A stretch of DNA of 39,284 nt from Bacteroidota bacterium. Lineage in GTDB: Bacteria; Bacteroidota; Bacteroidia; 2-12-FULL-35-15. Within the stretch, counting starts at the first letter, position 1, and each line of letters starts with the position of its first letter. The position numbers and the translations under genes are program-made. This document shows, piece by piece, positions 31,586 to 39,284 of the stretch. The notes under the pieces were generated by a model. It was not told the origin of the DNA and searched no databases. It worked only from the letters and a program-made list of their open reading frames with translations. The DNA is taken from contig JAHEYB010000033.1 of NCBI GenBank assembly GCA_023251805.1, positions 1-39,284 of the forward strand, written 5' to 3'.

Positions 31586-33052
31586 ATGAAAATTATCCGT
31601 TCCATAACTACTATTTTTATACTGTTGTTTAGCAAATTAATTATTGCTCAAGGAAGCATAGATTCATTGTATTTAATCGTAAATAGCACTAAACAACAAG
31701 ATACTTCCAAGATAAAAGCTCTTATTAAACTAGCAGAAGAAATAAAGACAGTTGATTTGGATAGTAGCAATCAAATAATAGAATTGGCTATTAACAAAAT
31801 ATCAAAAAATTGTAGCTCAAACCCTGAAAATAAAAGATCCTTATATTTTAAAGCGAACGCTCTCAAATTAAAAGGCGAATTATTTTACACAAGAGGGCAA
31901 ATGGACTCTGCCACTGCATACCTGCAAACCGCTTCCGAAATTTATAAGAAATTAACTATTGAATCTGACCTTGCAGATACTTTTATGTCATTAGGAGCAA
32001 TATATGATTATCAAGCCAAAACAAAAGAAGCACTTGAAAAATATGACTTCGCTTATCGTATTTATCAAAAAAATAAGGACAGCGCTAAAATTGGTCTTGC
32101 TTTAAACAATTTAGGTGTGCTCTTTTATGGCAATGGTGAACCTGAAAAAGCAATGCAATACATTCAAAAATGCATTAACATCTATCGAAAACAAAACGAT
32201 TTAAATAACCTAGCCTGGTCATTAAATAATTTGGGAAATATGAATATGAAATCCGGCAATGATATAGTTGCACTTTCAATGTTTCGCCAAGCGCTTAGCA
32301 TAACTCAAAAAATTAATTCAGAATCCGGACTCAGTTATACTCAAAAGAATTTAGGGAATTTTTATTTGAAGCGGAAGCAACTGGACTCGGCCCTATACTA
32401 CCATAAAAAAAACTTAGATGTAAGTTTACATTTTAAAAGTGAGTCAAGCATTGTAATTGCAAATACTAATATCGGAAAAGTATACTATGAAATGGGGCAG
32501 TATTCCTCAGCTAAGTCGTACGGAGAAGATGCGTATAAAATATCAAAAAACTTACATCTATTGTCCCGCTCATATGAAGTATCAGCATTATTAAAAGACG
32601 TTTATTCTAAAACAAAAGAATACGACAAGGCTTTGTTTTTTACAAATGAGTGGATTTTATTAAAAGATAGCATTCAGAAAATTGAAAATCAAAAAGCAGC
32701 CATTAAACAAAGCGTACAATATGAATATGAAAAAAAGGCAACCGAAGAGAAAGCAACACAGGAAAAACAAAATGTAATAATAGCACAGGAAAAGCAAAAA
32801 GAAAAAATTATTAAGTATGCAATCACTTCTATATTGGTATTGGTTCTTTTGTTTGCATTCTTTATATACAACCGCTTAAAAATTACCAACAAGCAAAAAG
32901 AAATTATTCAAAAGCAAAAACAGTTGGTTGAAGAAAAACAAAAAGAAATTGTTGACAGCATCCACTATGCTAAACGAATACAAAAAAGCTTGCTTCCCAC
33001 CGAGAAATATATAGATAGAGTTTTAAGTGATTTAAGAAAAAATAAGAAGTAA
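31586..33052 (+). CDS. TPR-repeat membrane protein ending in a phosphatase-type linker
   Basis: A 488-residue protein; ATG 31586 gives a signal peptide ending IIAQG (about residue 21), whereas the frame's first ATG at 31550 adds 12 polar residues. Residues about 50-340 hold TPR motifs (GLALNNLGVLFYGNGEPEKAMQYIQKCI, SLNNLGNMNMKSGNDIVALSMFRQAL, NTNIGKVYYEMGQYSSAKSYGEDA). A Lys/Glu/Gln coiled coil leads to one membrane helix (YAITSILVLVLLFAFFIYN) and a cytoplasmic coil KQKQLVEEKQKEIVDSIHYAKRIQKSLLPTEKYI. In Bacteroidota that last motif normally precedes a SpoIIE/PP2C phosphatase domain or other output module; here the protein stops after 14 more residues. TACTTTAG at 31534-31541 could be its -7 box. 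Confidence 0.82.
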   Translation: MKIIRSITTIFILLFSKLIIAQGSIDSLYLIVNSTKQQDTSKIKALIKLAEEIKTVDLDSSNQIIELAINKISKNCSSNPENKRSLYFKANALKLKGELFYTRGQMDSATAYLQTASEIYKKLTIESDLADTFMSLGAIYDYQAKTKEALEKYDFAYRIYQKNKDSAKIGLALNNLGVLFYGNGEPEKAMQYIQKCINIYRKQNDLNNLAWSLNNLGNMNMKSGNDIVALSMFRQALSITQKINSESGLSYTQKNLGNFYLKRKQLDSALYYHKKNLDVSLHFKSESSIVIANTNIGKVYYEMGQYSSAKSYGEDAYKISKNLHLLSRSYEVSALLKDVYSKTKEYDKALFFTNEWILLKDSIQKIENQKAAIKQSVQYEYEKKATEEKATQEKQNVIIAQEKQKEKIIKYAITSILVLVLLFAFFIYNRLKITNKQKEIIQKQKQLVEEKQKEIVDSIHYAKRIQKSLLPTEKYIDRVLSDLRKNKK

Positions 33053-33100
33053 AATCTCCCTAAAATTTTCCTTTAACTAAGCTAATACCCTTATTTTTCG

Positions 33101-33108
33101 TATCTTTG
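33101..33108 (+). promoter_or_regulatory. -7 box TATCTTTG for ribBA
   Basis: TATCTTTG matches TAnnTTTG exactly and ends 19 bases before the ribBA ATG. I see no FMN-riboswitch-sized leader: only 75 bp separate ribBA from the upstream gene. Confidence 0.55.
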
Positions 33109-33127
33109 TACCCTTATTTCTCATAAA

Positions 33128-34339
33128 ATGAATTCTATTTTAAATACTATTGAAGAAGCTGTGGCCGACTTAAAAGCCGGAAAGATAATTATTGTTGTGG
33201 ATGATGAAAGTCGTGAAAATGAGGGAGATTTCCTTACTGCTGCTCAAAACGTTACTCCTGAAGTCATTAATTTTATGGCCACTCACGGCCGAGGACTCAT
33301 TTGTGCCGCCATTACTGAAGAACGCTGCGCTGAACTTGGACTGGAAATGATGGTTACCAACAATACAGCAGAACATTCTACTGCTTTTACAGTTTCTGTA
33401 GATTTATTGGGATACGGATGTACTACAGGAATTTCTGCTGCGGATCGTTCTAAAACAGTTCAAGCGCTTATTAATCCAGCAATTAAACCTGAAGAATTTG
33501 GTAAACCAGGGCATATTTTTCCATTAAAAGCAAAAAACGGAGGTGTTTTGCGAAGAGCCGGACATACAGAAGCAACGGTTGATTTGGCTCGTTTAGCCGG
33601 ATTTGAACCTGCAGGAGCCCTAGTAGAAATTATGAATGAAGATGGAACAATGGCACGTTTACCACAATTGCTAGAAATTTCTAAAAAGCACAATCTTAAA
33701 ATTATTTCTATCGAAGATTTAATTGCTTACCGAATAAAAAATGAAAGCATCATCACCAAAGATGTGCAAGTGAAAATGCCAACTCAATGGGGCAATTTTG
33801 ATTTAGTTGCCTATCGTCAAACCACTAACGACCAAGAGCACCTTGCTCTTGTTAAGGGAAAATGGGAAAAAGATGAACCGATTTTAGTTCGTGTACACTC
33901 TTCTTGCCTGACTGGTGATATTTTTGGTTCTTGCCGATGCGATTGTGGTCCACAATTACATAAGTCGATGGAGATGATTGAAAAAGAAGGCAAAGGTGTT
34001 ATCGTTTATATGAATCAGGAAGGCAGAGGAATCGGATTGATGAATAAACTAAAAGCGTATCAACTTCAAGAAGAAGGCAGAGATACAGTTGAAGCCAACG
34101 AAGAGCTCGGATTTAAATCTGATGAACGAGATTACGGAGTGGGTGCACAAATATTACGTGATCTTGGTGTTTCAAAAATTCGCTTACTAAGCAACAATCC
34201 CAAAAAACGCGCTGGATTAATTGGTTATGGATTAGAAATAGTCGACAACGTTTCTATTGAAATTGAATCCAACGAACACAATAAATTTTATCTACAGACT
34301 AAAAGAGATAAAATGGGACATTCTCTAAAAATTGATTAA
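33128..34339 (+). CDS. ribBA: Bifunctional DHBP synthase / GTP cyclohydrolase II
   Basis: A 403-residue cytoplasmic riboflavin-pathway enzyme with both halves intact. The N-terminal 200 residues make 3,4-dihydroxy-2-butanone 4-phosphate from ribulose 5-phosphate: [17 protein letters not shown] (metal-binding Glu), [27 protein letters not shown] and [17 protein letters not shown]. The C-terminal half opens [26 protein letters not shown] holds the three zinc-binding Cys, [36 protein letters not shown] and [17 protein letters not shown] carry the GTP site, and [12 protein letters not shown] closes the domain. It is a single gene with no other rib genes next to it. It converges on the tamB-like gene with 15 bp between the stops. 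Confidence 0.96.
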   Translation: MNSILNTIEEAVADLKAGKIIIVVDDESRENEGDFLTAAQNVTPEVINFMATHGRGLICAAITEERCAELGLEMMVTNNTAEHSTAFTVSVDLLGYGCTTGISAADRSKTVQALINPAIKPEEFGKPGHIFPLKAKNGGVLRRAGHTEATVDLARLAGFEPAGALVEIMNEDGTMARLPQLLEISKKHNLKIISIEDLIAYRIKNESIITKDVQVKMPTQWGNFDLVAYRQTTNDQEHLALVKGKWEKDEPILVRVHSSCLTGDIFGSCRCDCGPQLHKSMEMIEKEGKGVIVYMNQEGRGIGLMNKLKAYQLQEEGRDTVEANEELGFKSDERDYGVGAQILRDLGVSKIRLLSNNPKKRAGLIGYGLEIVDNVSIEIESNEHNKFYLQTKRDKMGHSLKID

Positions 34340-34354
34340 TTATTTTCCACGGTT

Positions 34355-37300
34355 CTAAGGAGTTGTTGGTACAACTTCTTCCTCTTTTTTGCCTTTGCTC
34401 GTCCATTTATTTATCGTATGTAAATACTGGTCAAATAACTGACCTATCGTATTAAACTCTTCCCTATAAAAAATTCCAACACCCTGTGTATAGGCTCCGT
34501 TTGTATTACTCTGACTATTATCATTTGCTTTGTTAAAAGCTTTTATTCTCACTTTTCCGTCATCTGTTAATTTATAATCCACATTTACATCACCAACCAA
34601 ACTATTAGTGTTCTGTGAATTTGTATTGTTTCCAATATTTCCTTCTACAGAAAGTTTATCGTTAAATAATTGAGTAGACAAGGCCACTTCCAATTCATCT
34701 TTTGTAATGGCATCACCCGGACGATAATTTACACCAATATCGAAATCATTACTAATCTTACTAAGCATATTACTTAACTGATTGGAAAGCATTTCACTGG
34801 TATTTGAACCAACTCCCTCCGCAACAGTCGGTCCTCCGCTACCGCTATTACTCAATTGGTATGGCGTAACAAAACTATTTAAAATTAGAAGTGAAAACAC
34901 TTGTCGATTTTCCTCAGCATCATTATTAATATAACTCATCACCGTTTGACGAGTGGAAGCATCTACCGTTGGAATACCAATTTCAAAATCAATTTCGGGC
35001 GACAATAAATCTCCCGTCATATTCATCACCACATCTACCGGATAACGTTTTTGATAAGCAGTATTAGTAGAATCTTCAGGGAAAAAAGTTTTGATGGATG
35101 CTCTTGCTTTATAAATGGCACTAATATTCAAATCGGCTTTGTATGGAATGCCACTCCATTTAATTGTTCCGCCCTTTTTAATGTCAAATTTTTTATTGAT
35201 AATATTTTGAAGGGTAAATAAATAATCTCCATTCTCAATTAAATAATCGCCATACATTTTAAATTGACCTTTTTCAATTTTTAAGTTGAGGTTGCCATTT
35301 CCTTTTGCCTTAATTATGTCTCCAACCTTTTGGTCAAAAATTAATTGTATCTCCGCATCTGGCGTAACGTCCAAATCAAAATTTAAAACCAAGCCACCCA
35401 AAGAAACATTATAAGCATTGTTTATTTTTAATGAGCTGTCTTTTTTAACAAAAGTGATAAAATTGTTTTGACTCACTTCTGCAGTCCCTCCCAAAGGAAT
35501 ATAAAATTTAGTTAATTCTGTTTTTGATAAAATATTTACCTTATCGGATTTATCATTGGAAGTAATTTTCTCAGTTTTAACATTCGCATCTATTAAAAGC
35601 TGATTGTTTACAAAACCAAAAATATTAATAATACCCGTTACATAAGCCTGTCCGTAATATAAACTATTGTTAACTTCAGTAGTATTCAAACACATAAATT
35701 TATTTGTTCGAATATCAAAATCCAACTGAAAATTTTTAAAATTATCATGATATACGTGTCCCGTTAAAATTGCTTTGTTATTATTAATATCTGTAATTGT
35801 CATATCTTCAATTGCAAACGAATTGCTTTCAATTGTGATGTCATGGTTGAATTTATAAACGGTATTCAAATAATCTACCTTCACTCGGGAAGCATTTACA
35901 TTTAATGTCCCATTCACTTCTGGCTTTTTAAGCGATCCTTTTAATGTAGCACTTCCAGATAGCAAACCATCAAAATCAGAACAATACTCTTTCACATAAG
36001 GCTGTAGCAACTGCATTTGCAGAGCCTGGAGATTTATTTCCATATCAATATTATTTTCATCCTTTTTAGGATAATAATAACCTGAAAATAAAATATTAGG
36101 AATCTCCTTTTTCGCAAACGAGCCGTGAAGATACAAGGCATCTTTTGTTTTGTCCCAAACGCTGGTAACATCTCCATTCCCTACTTCATTGTTATTAACA
36201 AACAGCGACCTAAAATCAAAATCGCTTGTAAGAACCATGTTGTGATACACATCGTTGATAATAGATTCACCATTTACAACTCCCTTAAAATTTAATCCGA
36301 TAGCCTTAGTAAACAAATTAATGTTTTCAAGTTTAAATTCTTTAAGATTCAATTTTATCTGTTCTTTACTATTATCAGAAATGGAACCATCTAACGAAAC
36401 TAATTGACTTCCATTTTCAAACATTAACTTTTGAATCGAAATGTGAGAGGAATCAACTTTTACAAAATTGTCTTTGTCCACATTCCAAATTGAATCCGAA
36501 ATAATAATTAAAGAAGGCAATATTTTAAACTCAATTAAATTATTTTTTTTGAAATTCAAAAGCGACTTCACATCTCCTCTATATTCTCTTTCTGTTCTGC
36601 TATTCCAAACTACATTTAGGTTTACACTATCCGAACGAGTACTGGTTTGAATACCAAAATCAGTTAAACCTAAACTATCTGTCAGTAATAACCTTTCACT
36701 ATTTACCCTAAAATCTAGGTCATTATCGGTTGTATTGGCTGCAATAGTCATCGCTTTAAAAACGACACCTGAAAGACTTACTTTATCGGAATTTCCCGAC
36801 AAGCTAAATTGATTGCTACTCGAATTAAAATTTCCTTTAAAAAGTGTTTTAGATGATATTTTTATTGAAGGTGCAAATAATCGGGTGATAGCATCTGTTT
36901 TTTTAAATAAAAAGGAATAATCAAAATTTTGGACGGAATTATTTTGTATAGATTTATTTTCAAAATAAGAAGGAACATATTTACTCAGCACCTTTAGAAC
37001 AGAACCTTGCAGGTCGAGCACTTTAAACTGGCCCTTAATTTTTGCGTCAACAAAATCGGAATAAAGTTTTATGGATTTTATTCCTGCGTCTTCACCCAAT
37101 GTTAAATCAAATACGCTTAATTTATAAATAGAATCATTTTCTTTATAAATCGTATTGTCAAAATTGATTTGCCCAATTAAGTTATCAATGTTATTTCCTG
37201 TCACATTAATAATCAGCTGAGTGGATAAGTCGGTTCTCTTATCTGATTTCAAAAACTGTAATGCAACCAAGTCGGCTTTGTTGAGAGTTGTAATAAAATC

Positions 37301-38806
37301 TAACTTTGGCAACTTTCCTGTAAAATCAACATCTCCAATAAAGTCAAAATCAATGTTTTCATCTTTTACATTTAATTTCCCTTTAAAAATTTGTTTTGCA
37401 ATTTTTCCTTCGATAGCAATATTTTGATAACTATAATTATTAAATTCAACTGCATTAATAGTTCCCGTTAGCTGAGCAGCAACATTCTCCAAAGTAAAAC
37501 CTTCTCCATCAACATTCACATCCATTGTTGCTTTACCAAGTAATTTTGCATCAAAGAATTTACCGAAATCAAATGCTCTTGATTTTAATTTCCCTTTGTA
37601 AACAGCTTTATCTTTTTTTGCATCGTGACTAACTGACAAATCGGAAGAGAGATTACCAAGGGCAGAAGAAAAATCGCCATAAGCATAAAAATCGTTATAC
37701 AATCCAGTAAATGTTCCTTTAAATTTCATTTTGCCTAGCTTCGCAATATTTGCAGGAATACTTAATGTTTTATGAGTTCCAAAAGGAACAGCAGGAATAG
37801 CCTTTAAATCAGCATAATCAGTAGTTAATTTTTCAACATTCAAATAAATAAGTGTTTCATCAATTTTCGGCAACCCTGTTAAAGTAACATCCCCAATAAA
37901 CTCAGTATTAGCAGCAAGTTTCAGTTCCATGTCCTTCCCTTTCAAATCGCTCACCTTTCCACTAATCTTACCAGAAATAGTAATGTTGCGATAAAGACCT
38001 TTTAATTGAGGAGCAAAATAAGCGATGTCACTTAATTCGAGCTCTGAATGATCAAACTCGGCTTTTATTTTTACTTCATTAATAAAATCTTTAAAAGCGC
38101 TGTAGTTGGAATATTTAAAACTTAAATCGGTAGAAATAGTACTTTCTGGTGTTTTGATTTTTAATTCATCTAGTTTTATTCCTGCTGGACTAACATTCAC
38201 ATACGCACTTAAATTTTGCAACTGAAAACCACTTTTTTCAATGGCAGATAAATAATCAATGGTTGCATGAATAGTGTCTTTCTCAAATTGAATATCCGTA
38301 AATCTTCCATTTATTTTTTTCGCATTTAAATCAAAATAATTTATACCGGTTGTTTCAAGTGTATCATGTTCGCTTCGATAAGTAAAATCGGTATTTATCA
38401 GAGTAACTTCACCAAATTGAATATCCCAAGGAGCTGAATGTGTTTTCTTGGTTGTATCGCCATCATCAAAAGCATCAATAATAAATTGTAAATTCAAATC
38501 ATCGTCCGTAATGTATTTTATCAATTTTGCTTTTGCATTTAACAAAGCAATATCACTGACATACAATTGGCGTTTTTCTATGTCAAACTTTCCTATATCT
38601 ATTTTTAATTTTTTAGCATAAAGCAGCGTGTCTTGCTTTAAATCTTCTATATAAATATCCTCCAGCACAATCTTTTTGAAAAATTCGATATCCACACTCC
38701 CAACTTCAACTTTTGTATGCAATTTTTCGGAAAGGTATGCGGAAGCTTTATGCCCAACAAAAATTTGAACACTTCTTACCTGAATAAGAAGAAATGCCAA
38801 TAACAA
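34355..38806 (-). CDS. tamB: TamB/DUF490-family translocation and assembly protein
   Basis: A protein of at least 1483 residues that spans the periplasm and helps outer-membrane protein assembly or lipid transport. The N-terminus is hydrophobic, followed by VRSVQIFVGHKASAYLSEKLHTKVEVGSVDIEFF, typical of the AsmA/TamB start. A very long beta-rich middle has repeated strands, and the C-terminal 350 residues are the TamB/DUF490 domain (YLIENGDYLFTLQNIINKKFDIKKGGTIKWSG, PVDVVMNMTGDLLSPEIDFEIGIP, SNQLSNMLSKISNDFDIGVNYRPGD). The open frame has no ATG at its beginning. The TTG at 38806 sits inside the signal-anchor, and the frame stays open to about 38872 through KKLANILFRFLSLIIFIL, so the real start is probably an ATT at 38858-38860. 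It is divergent from tsaD, a pairing I recall as common in Bacteroidota. Confidence 0.88.
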   Translation of the reverse strand: MLLAFLLIQVRSVQIFVGHKASAYLSEKLHTKVEVGSVDIEFFKKIVLEDIYIEDLKQDTLLYAKKLKIDIGKFDIEKRQLYVSDIALLNAKAKLIKYITDDDLNLQFIIDAFDDGDTTKKTHSAPWDIQFGEVTLINTDFTYRSEHDTLETTGINYFDLNAKKINGRFTDIQFEKDTIHATIDYLSAIEKSGFQLQNLSAYVNVSPAGIKLDELKIKTPESTISTDLSFKYSNYSAFKDFINEVKIKAEFDHSELELSDIAYFAPQLKGLYRNITISGKISGKVSDLKGKDMELKLAANTEFIGDVTLTGLPKIDETLIYLNVEKLTTDYADLKAIPAVPFGTHKTLSIPANIAKLGKMKFKGTFTGLYNDFYAYGDFSSALGNLSSDLSVSHDAKKDKAVYKGKLKSRAFDFGKFFDAKLLGKATMDVNVDGEGFTLENVAAQLTGTINAVEFNNYSYQNIAIEGKIAKQIFKGKLNVKDENIDFDFIGDVDFTGKLPKLDFITTLNKADLVALQFLKSDKRTDLSTQLIINVTGNNIDNLIGQINFDNTIYKENDSIYKLSVFDLTLGEDAGIKSIKLYSDFVDAKIKGQFKVLDLQGSVLKVLSKYVPSYFENKSIQNNSVQNFDYSFLFKKTDAITRLFAPSIKISSKTLFKGNFNSSSNQFSLSGNSDKVSLSGVVFKAMTIAANTTDNDLDFRVNSERLLLTDSLGLTDFGIQTSTRSDSVNLNVVWNSRTEREYRGDVKSLLNFKKNNLIEFKILPSLIIISDSIWNVDKDNFVKVDSSHISIQKLMFENGSQLVSLDGSISDNSKEQIKLNLKEFKLENINLFTKAIGLNFKGVVNGESIINDVYHNMVLTSDFDFRSLFVNNNEVGNGDVTSVWDKTKDALYLHGSFAKKEIPNILFSGYYYPKKDENNIDMEINLQALQMQLLQPYVKEYCSDFDGLLSGSATLKGSLKKPEVNGTLNVNASRVKVDYLNTVYKFNHDITIESNSFAIEDMTITDINNNKAILTGHVYHDNFKNFQLDFDIRTNKFMCLNTTEVNNSLYYGQAYVTGIINIFGFVNNQLLIDANVKTEKITSNDKSDKVNILSKTELTKFYIPLGGTAEVSQNNFITFVKKDSSLKINNAYNVSLGGLVLNFDLDVTPDAEIQLIFDQKVGDIIKAKGNGNLNLKIEKGQFKMYGDYLIENGDYLFTLQNIINKKFDIKKGGTIKWSGIPYKADLNISAIYKARASIKTFFPEDSTNTAYQKRYPVDVVMNMTGDLLSPEIDFEIGIPTVDASTRQTVMSYINNDAEENRQVFSLLILNSFVTPYQLSNSGSGGPTVAEGVGSNTSEMLSNQLSNMLSKISNDFDIGVNYRPGDAITKDELEVALSTQLFNDKLSVEGNIGNNTNSQNTNSLVGDVNVDYKLTDDGKVRIKAFNKANDNSQSNTNGAYTQGVGIFYREEFNTIGQLFDQYLHTINKWTSKGKKEEEVVPTTP

Positions 38807-38859
38807 AATGAATATTATCAGGGAGAGAAATCGGAATAATATGTTTGCGAGTTTTTTAA

Positions 38860-38867
38860 TACCTTTG
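38860..38867 (+). promoter_or_regulatory. -7 box TACCTTTG for tsaD
   Basis: TACCTTTG matches TAnnTTTG exactly, 45 bases before the tsaD ATG. It overlaps the probable start region of the divergent tamB gene, so the two genes may have overlapping 5' ends. Confidence 0.5.
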
Positions 38868-38912
38868 AATCCTTAAAACGTTCGACAACATTGCCGTGCG
38901 AAGTTAATAATT

Positions 38913-39284
38913 ATGAGCAAATCAATCATCATATTGGGTATCGAATCGTCTTGTGACGATACATCTGCTGCTGTTATTAAAGACGGCAAAATACTTGCCA
39001 ATATTGTTGCTAACCAAAGCATACATAAACTTTATGGGGGAGTTGTTCCCGAACTTGCTTCCCGAGCGCATCAGCAAAACATTATTCCTGTTGTTGATCA
39101 GGCAATAAAACAAGCAGGAATCAATAAAAATGAGTTGAGTGCCATTGCATTTACTCGCGGCCCCGGATTAATGGGCTCCTTATTGGTTGGCACTTCGTTT
39201 TCAAAAGCTTTTGCACTCGGAATGAACATTCCTTTGATTGAAGTAAATCACATGCAAGGTCATATACTGGCTCATTTTATTGAC
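38913..39284 (+). CDS. tsaD: tRNA N6-adenosine threonylcarbamoyltransferase, N-terminal part
   Basis: The first 124 residues of TsaD (Gcp/YgjD), which transfers the threonylcarbamoyl group to A37 of ANN-decoding tRNAs as part of the TsaBDE system. The ASKHA-type start ILGIESSCDDTSAAVI, the segment LYGGVVPELASRAHQQNIIPVV, the IAFTRGPGLMGSLLVGTSFSKAFAL loop and the metal-binding histidine motif VNHMQGHILAH are all present. The window ends inside the gene. The ATG at 38913 is the only sensible start. Confidence 0.96.
   Translation, partial: MSKSIIILGIESSCDDTSAAVIKDGKILANIVANQSIHKLYGGVVPELASRAHQQNIIPVVDQAIKQAGINKNELSAIAFTRGPGLMGSLLVGTSFSKAFALGMNIPLIEVNHMQGHILAHFID

Noticed and set aside
33053..33127. 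FMN riboswitch before ribBA
   Set aside because: The gap is only 75 bp, with no conserved RFN-type stems and a promoter box 19 bases from the start.

Overview
This window is AT-rich bacterial chromosome that reads as Bacteroidota. The reasons are several Por/T9SS-type C-terminal sorting domains, lipoprotein signals without strong Shine-Dalgarno sites, repeated matches to the Bacteroidota promoter -7 box TAnnTTTG, a Bacteroidota-style TamB protein next to tsaD, and GC-rich palindromic repeats of the kind scattered through environmental Bacteroidota genomes. I cannot place it below phylum from sequence alone.

Layout. 1-643: two leftward genes, a lipoprotein cut by the window edge and a small secreted protein. 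837-6529: a tight rightward operon of a DUF4907-like lipoprotein and four secreted kelch proteins with T9SS tails. 6539-8900: a repeat-rich zone with two copies of a MITE-like element, a DUF2459 membrane protein, an APH/choline-kinase-like phosphotransferase and a nest of palindromes. 8953-14277: two small secreted proteins (rightward) and a 1088-residue leftward BNR/PKD/T9SS protein. 14323-22763: a complete leftward tryptophan operon, trpL-trpE-trpG-trpD-trpC-GNAT-trpF-trpB-trpA-aroF, headed by a classical attenuator. 22782-26598: LptF/G-type permease and two GT4 glycosyltransferases (leftward). 26889-30986: a GT2 glycosyltransferase, then a leftward set of an H1-like/START fusion, a PAP2 phosphatase and a GT39-like membrane glycosyltransferase. 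31133-31450: a tRNA locus with an intact tRNA(CAU) and a second copy broken by palindromic insertions. 31586-39284: a TPR sensor-like protein, ribBA, a very large TamB and the start of tsaD.

How it works together. The trp operon carries every step from chorismate to tryptophan plus the first shikimate enzyme. Its leader encodes a 19-residue peptide with three consecutive Trp codons, followed by mutually exclusive 1:2, 2:3 and 3:4 pairings and a perfect terminator. Trp-tRNA supply would therefore set both the branch and the entry flux. The envelope genes (LptF/G, four glycosyltransferases, PAP2, TamB) suggest surface glycolipid and outer-membrane assembly work.

The most unusual theme is small palindromic elements landing inside genes: a 51-bp in-frame insertion in trpA, a short one in the lysine-rich protein, three in one tRNA copy, and one in the terminal repeat of a MITE-like element.
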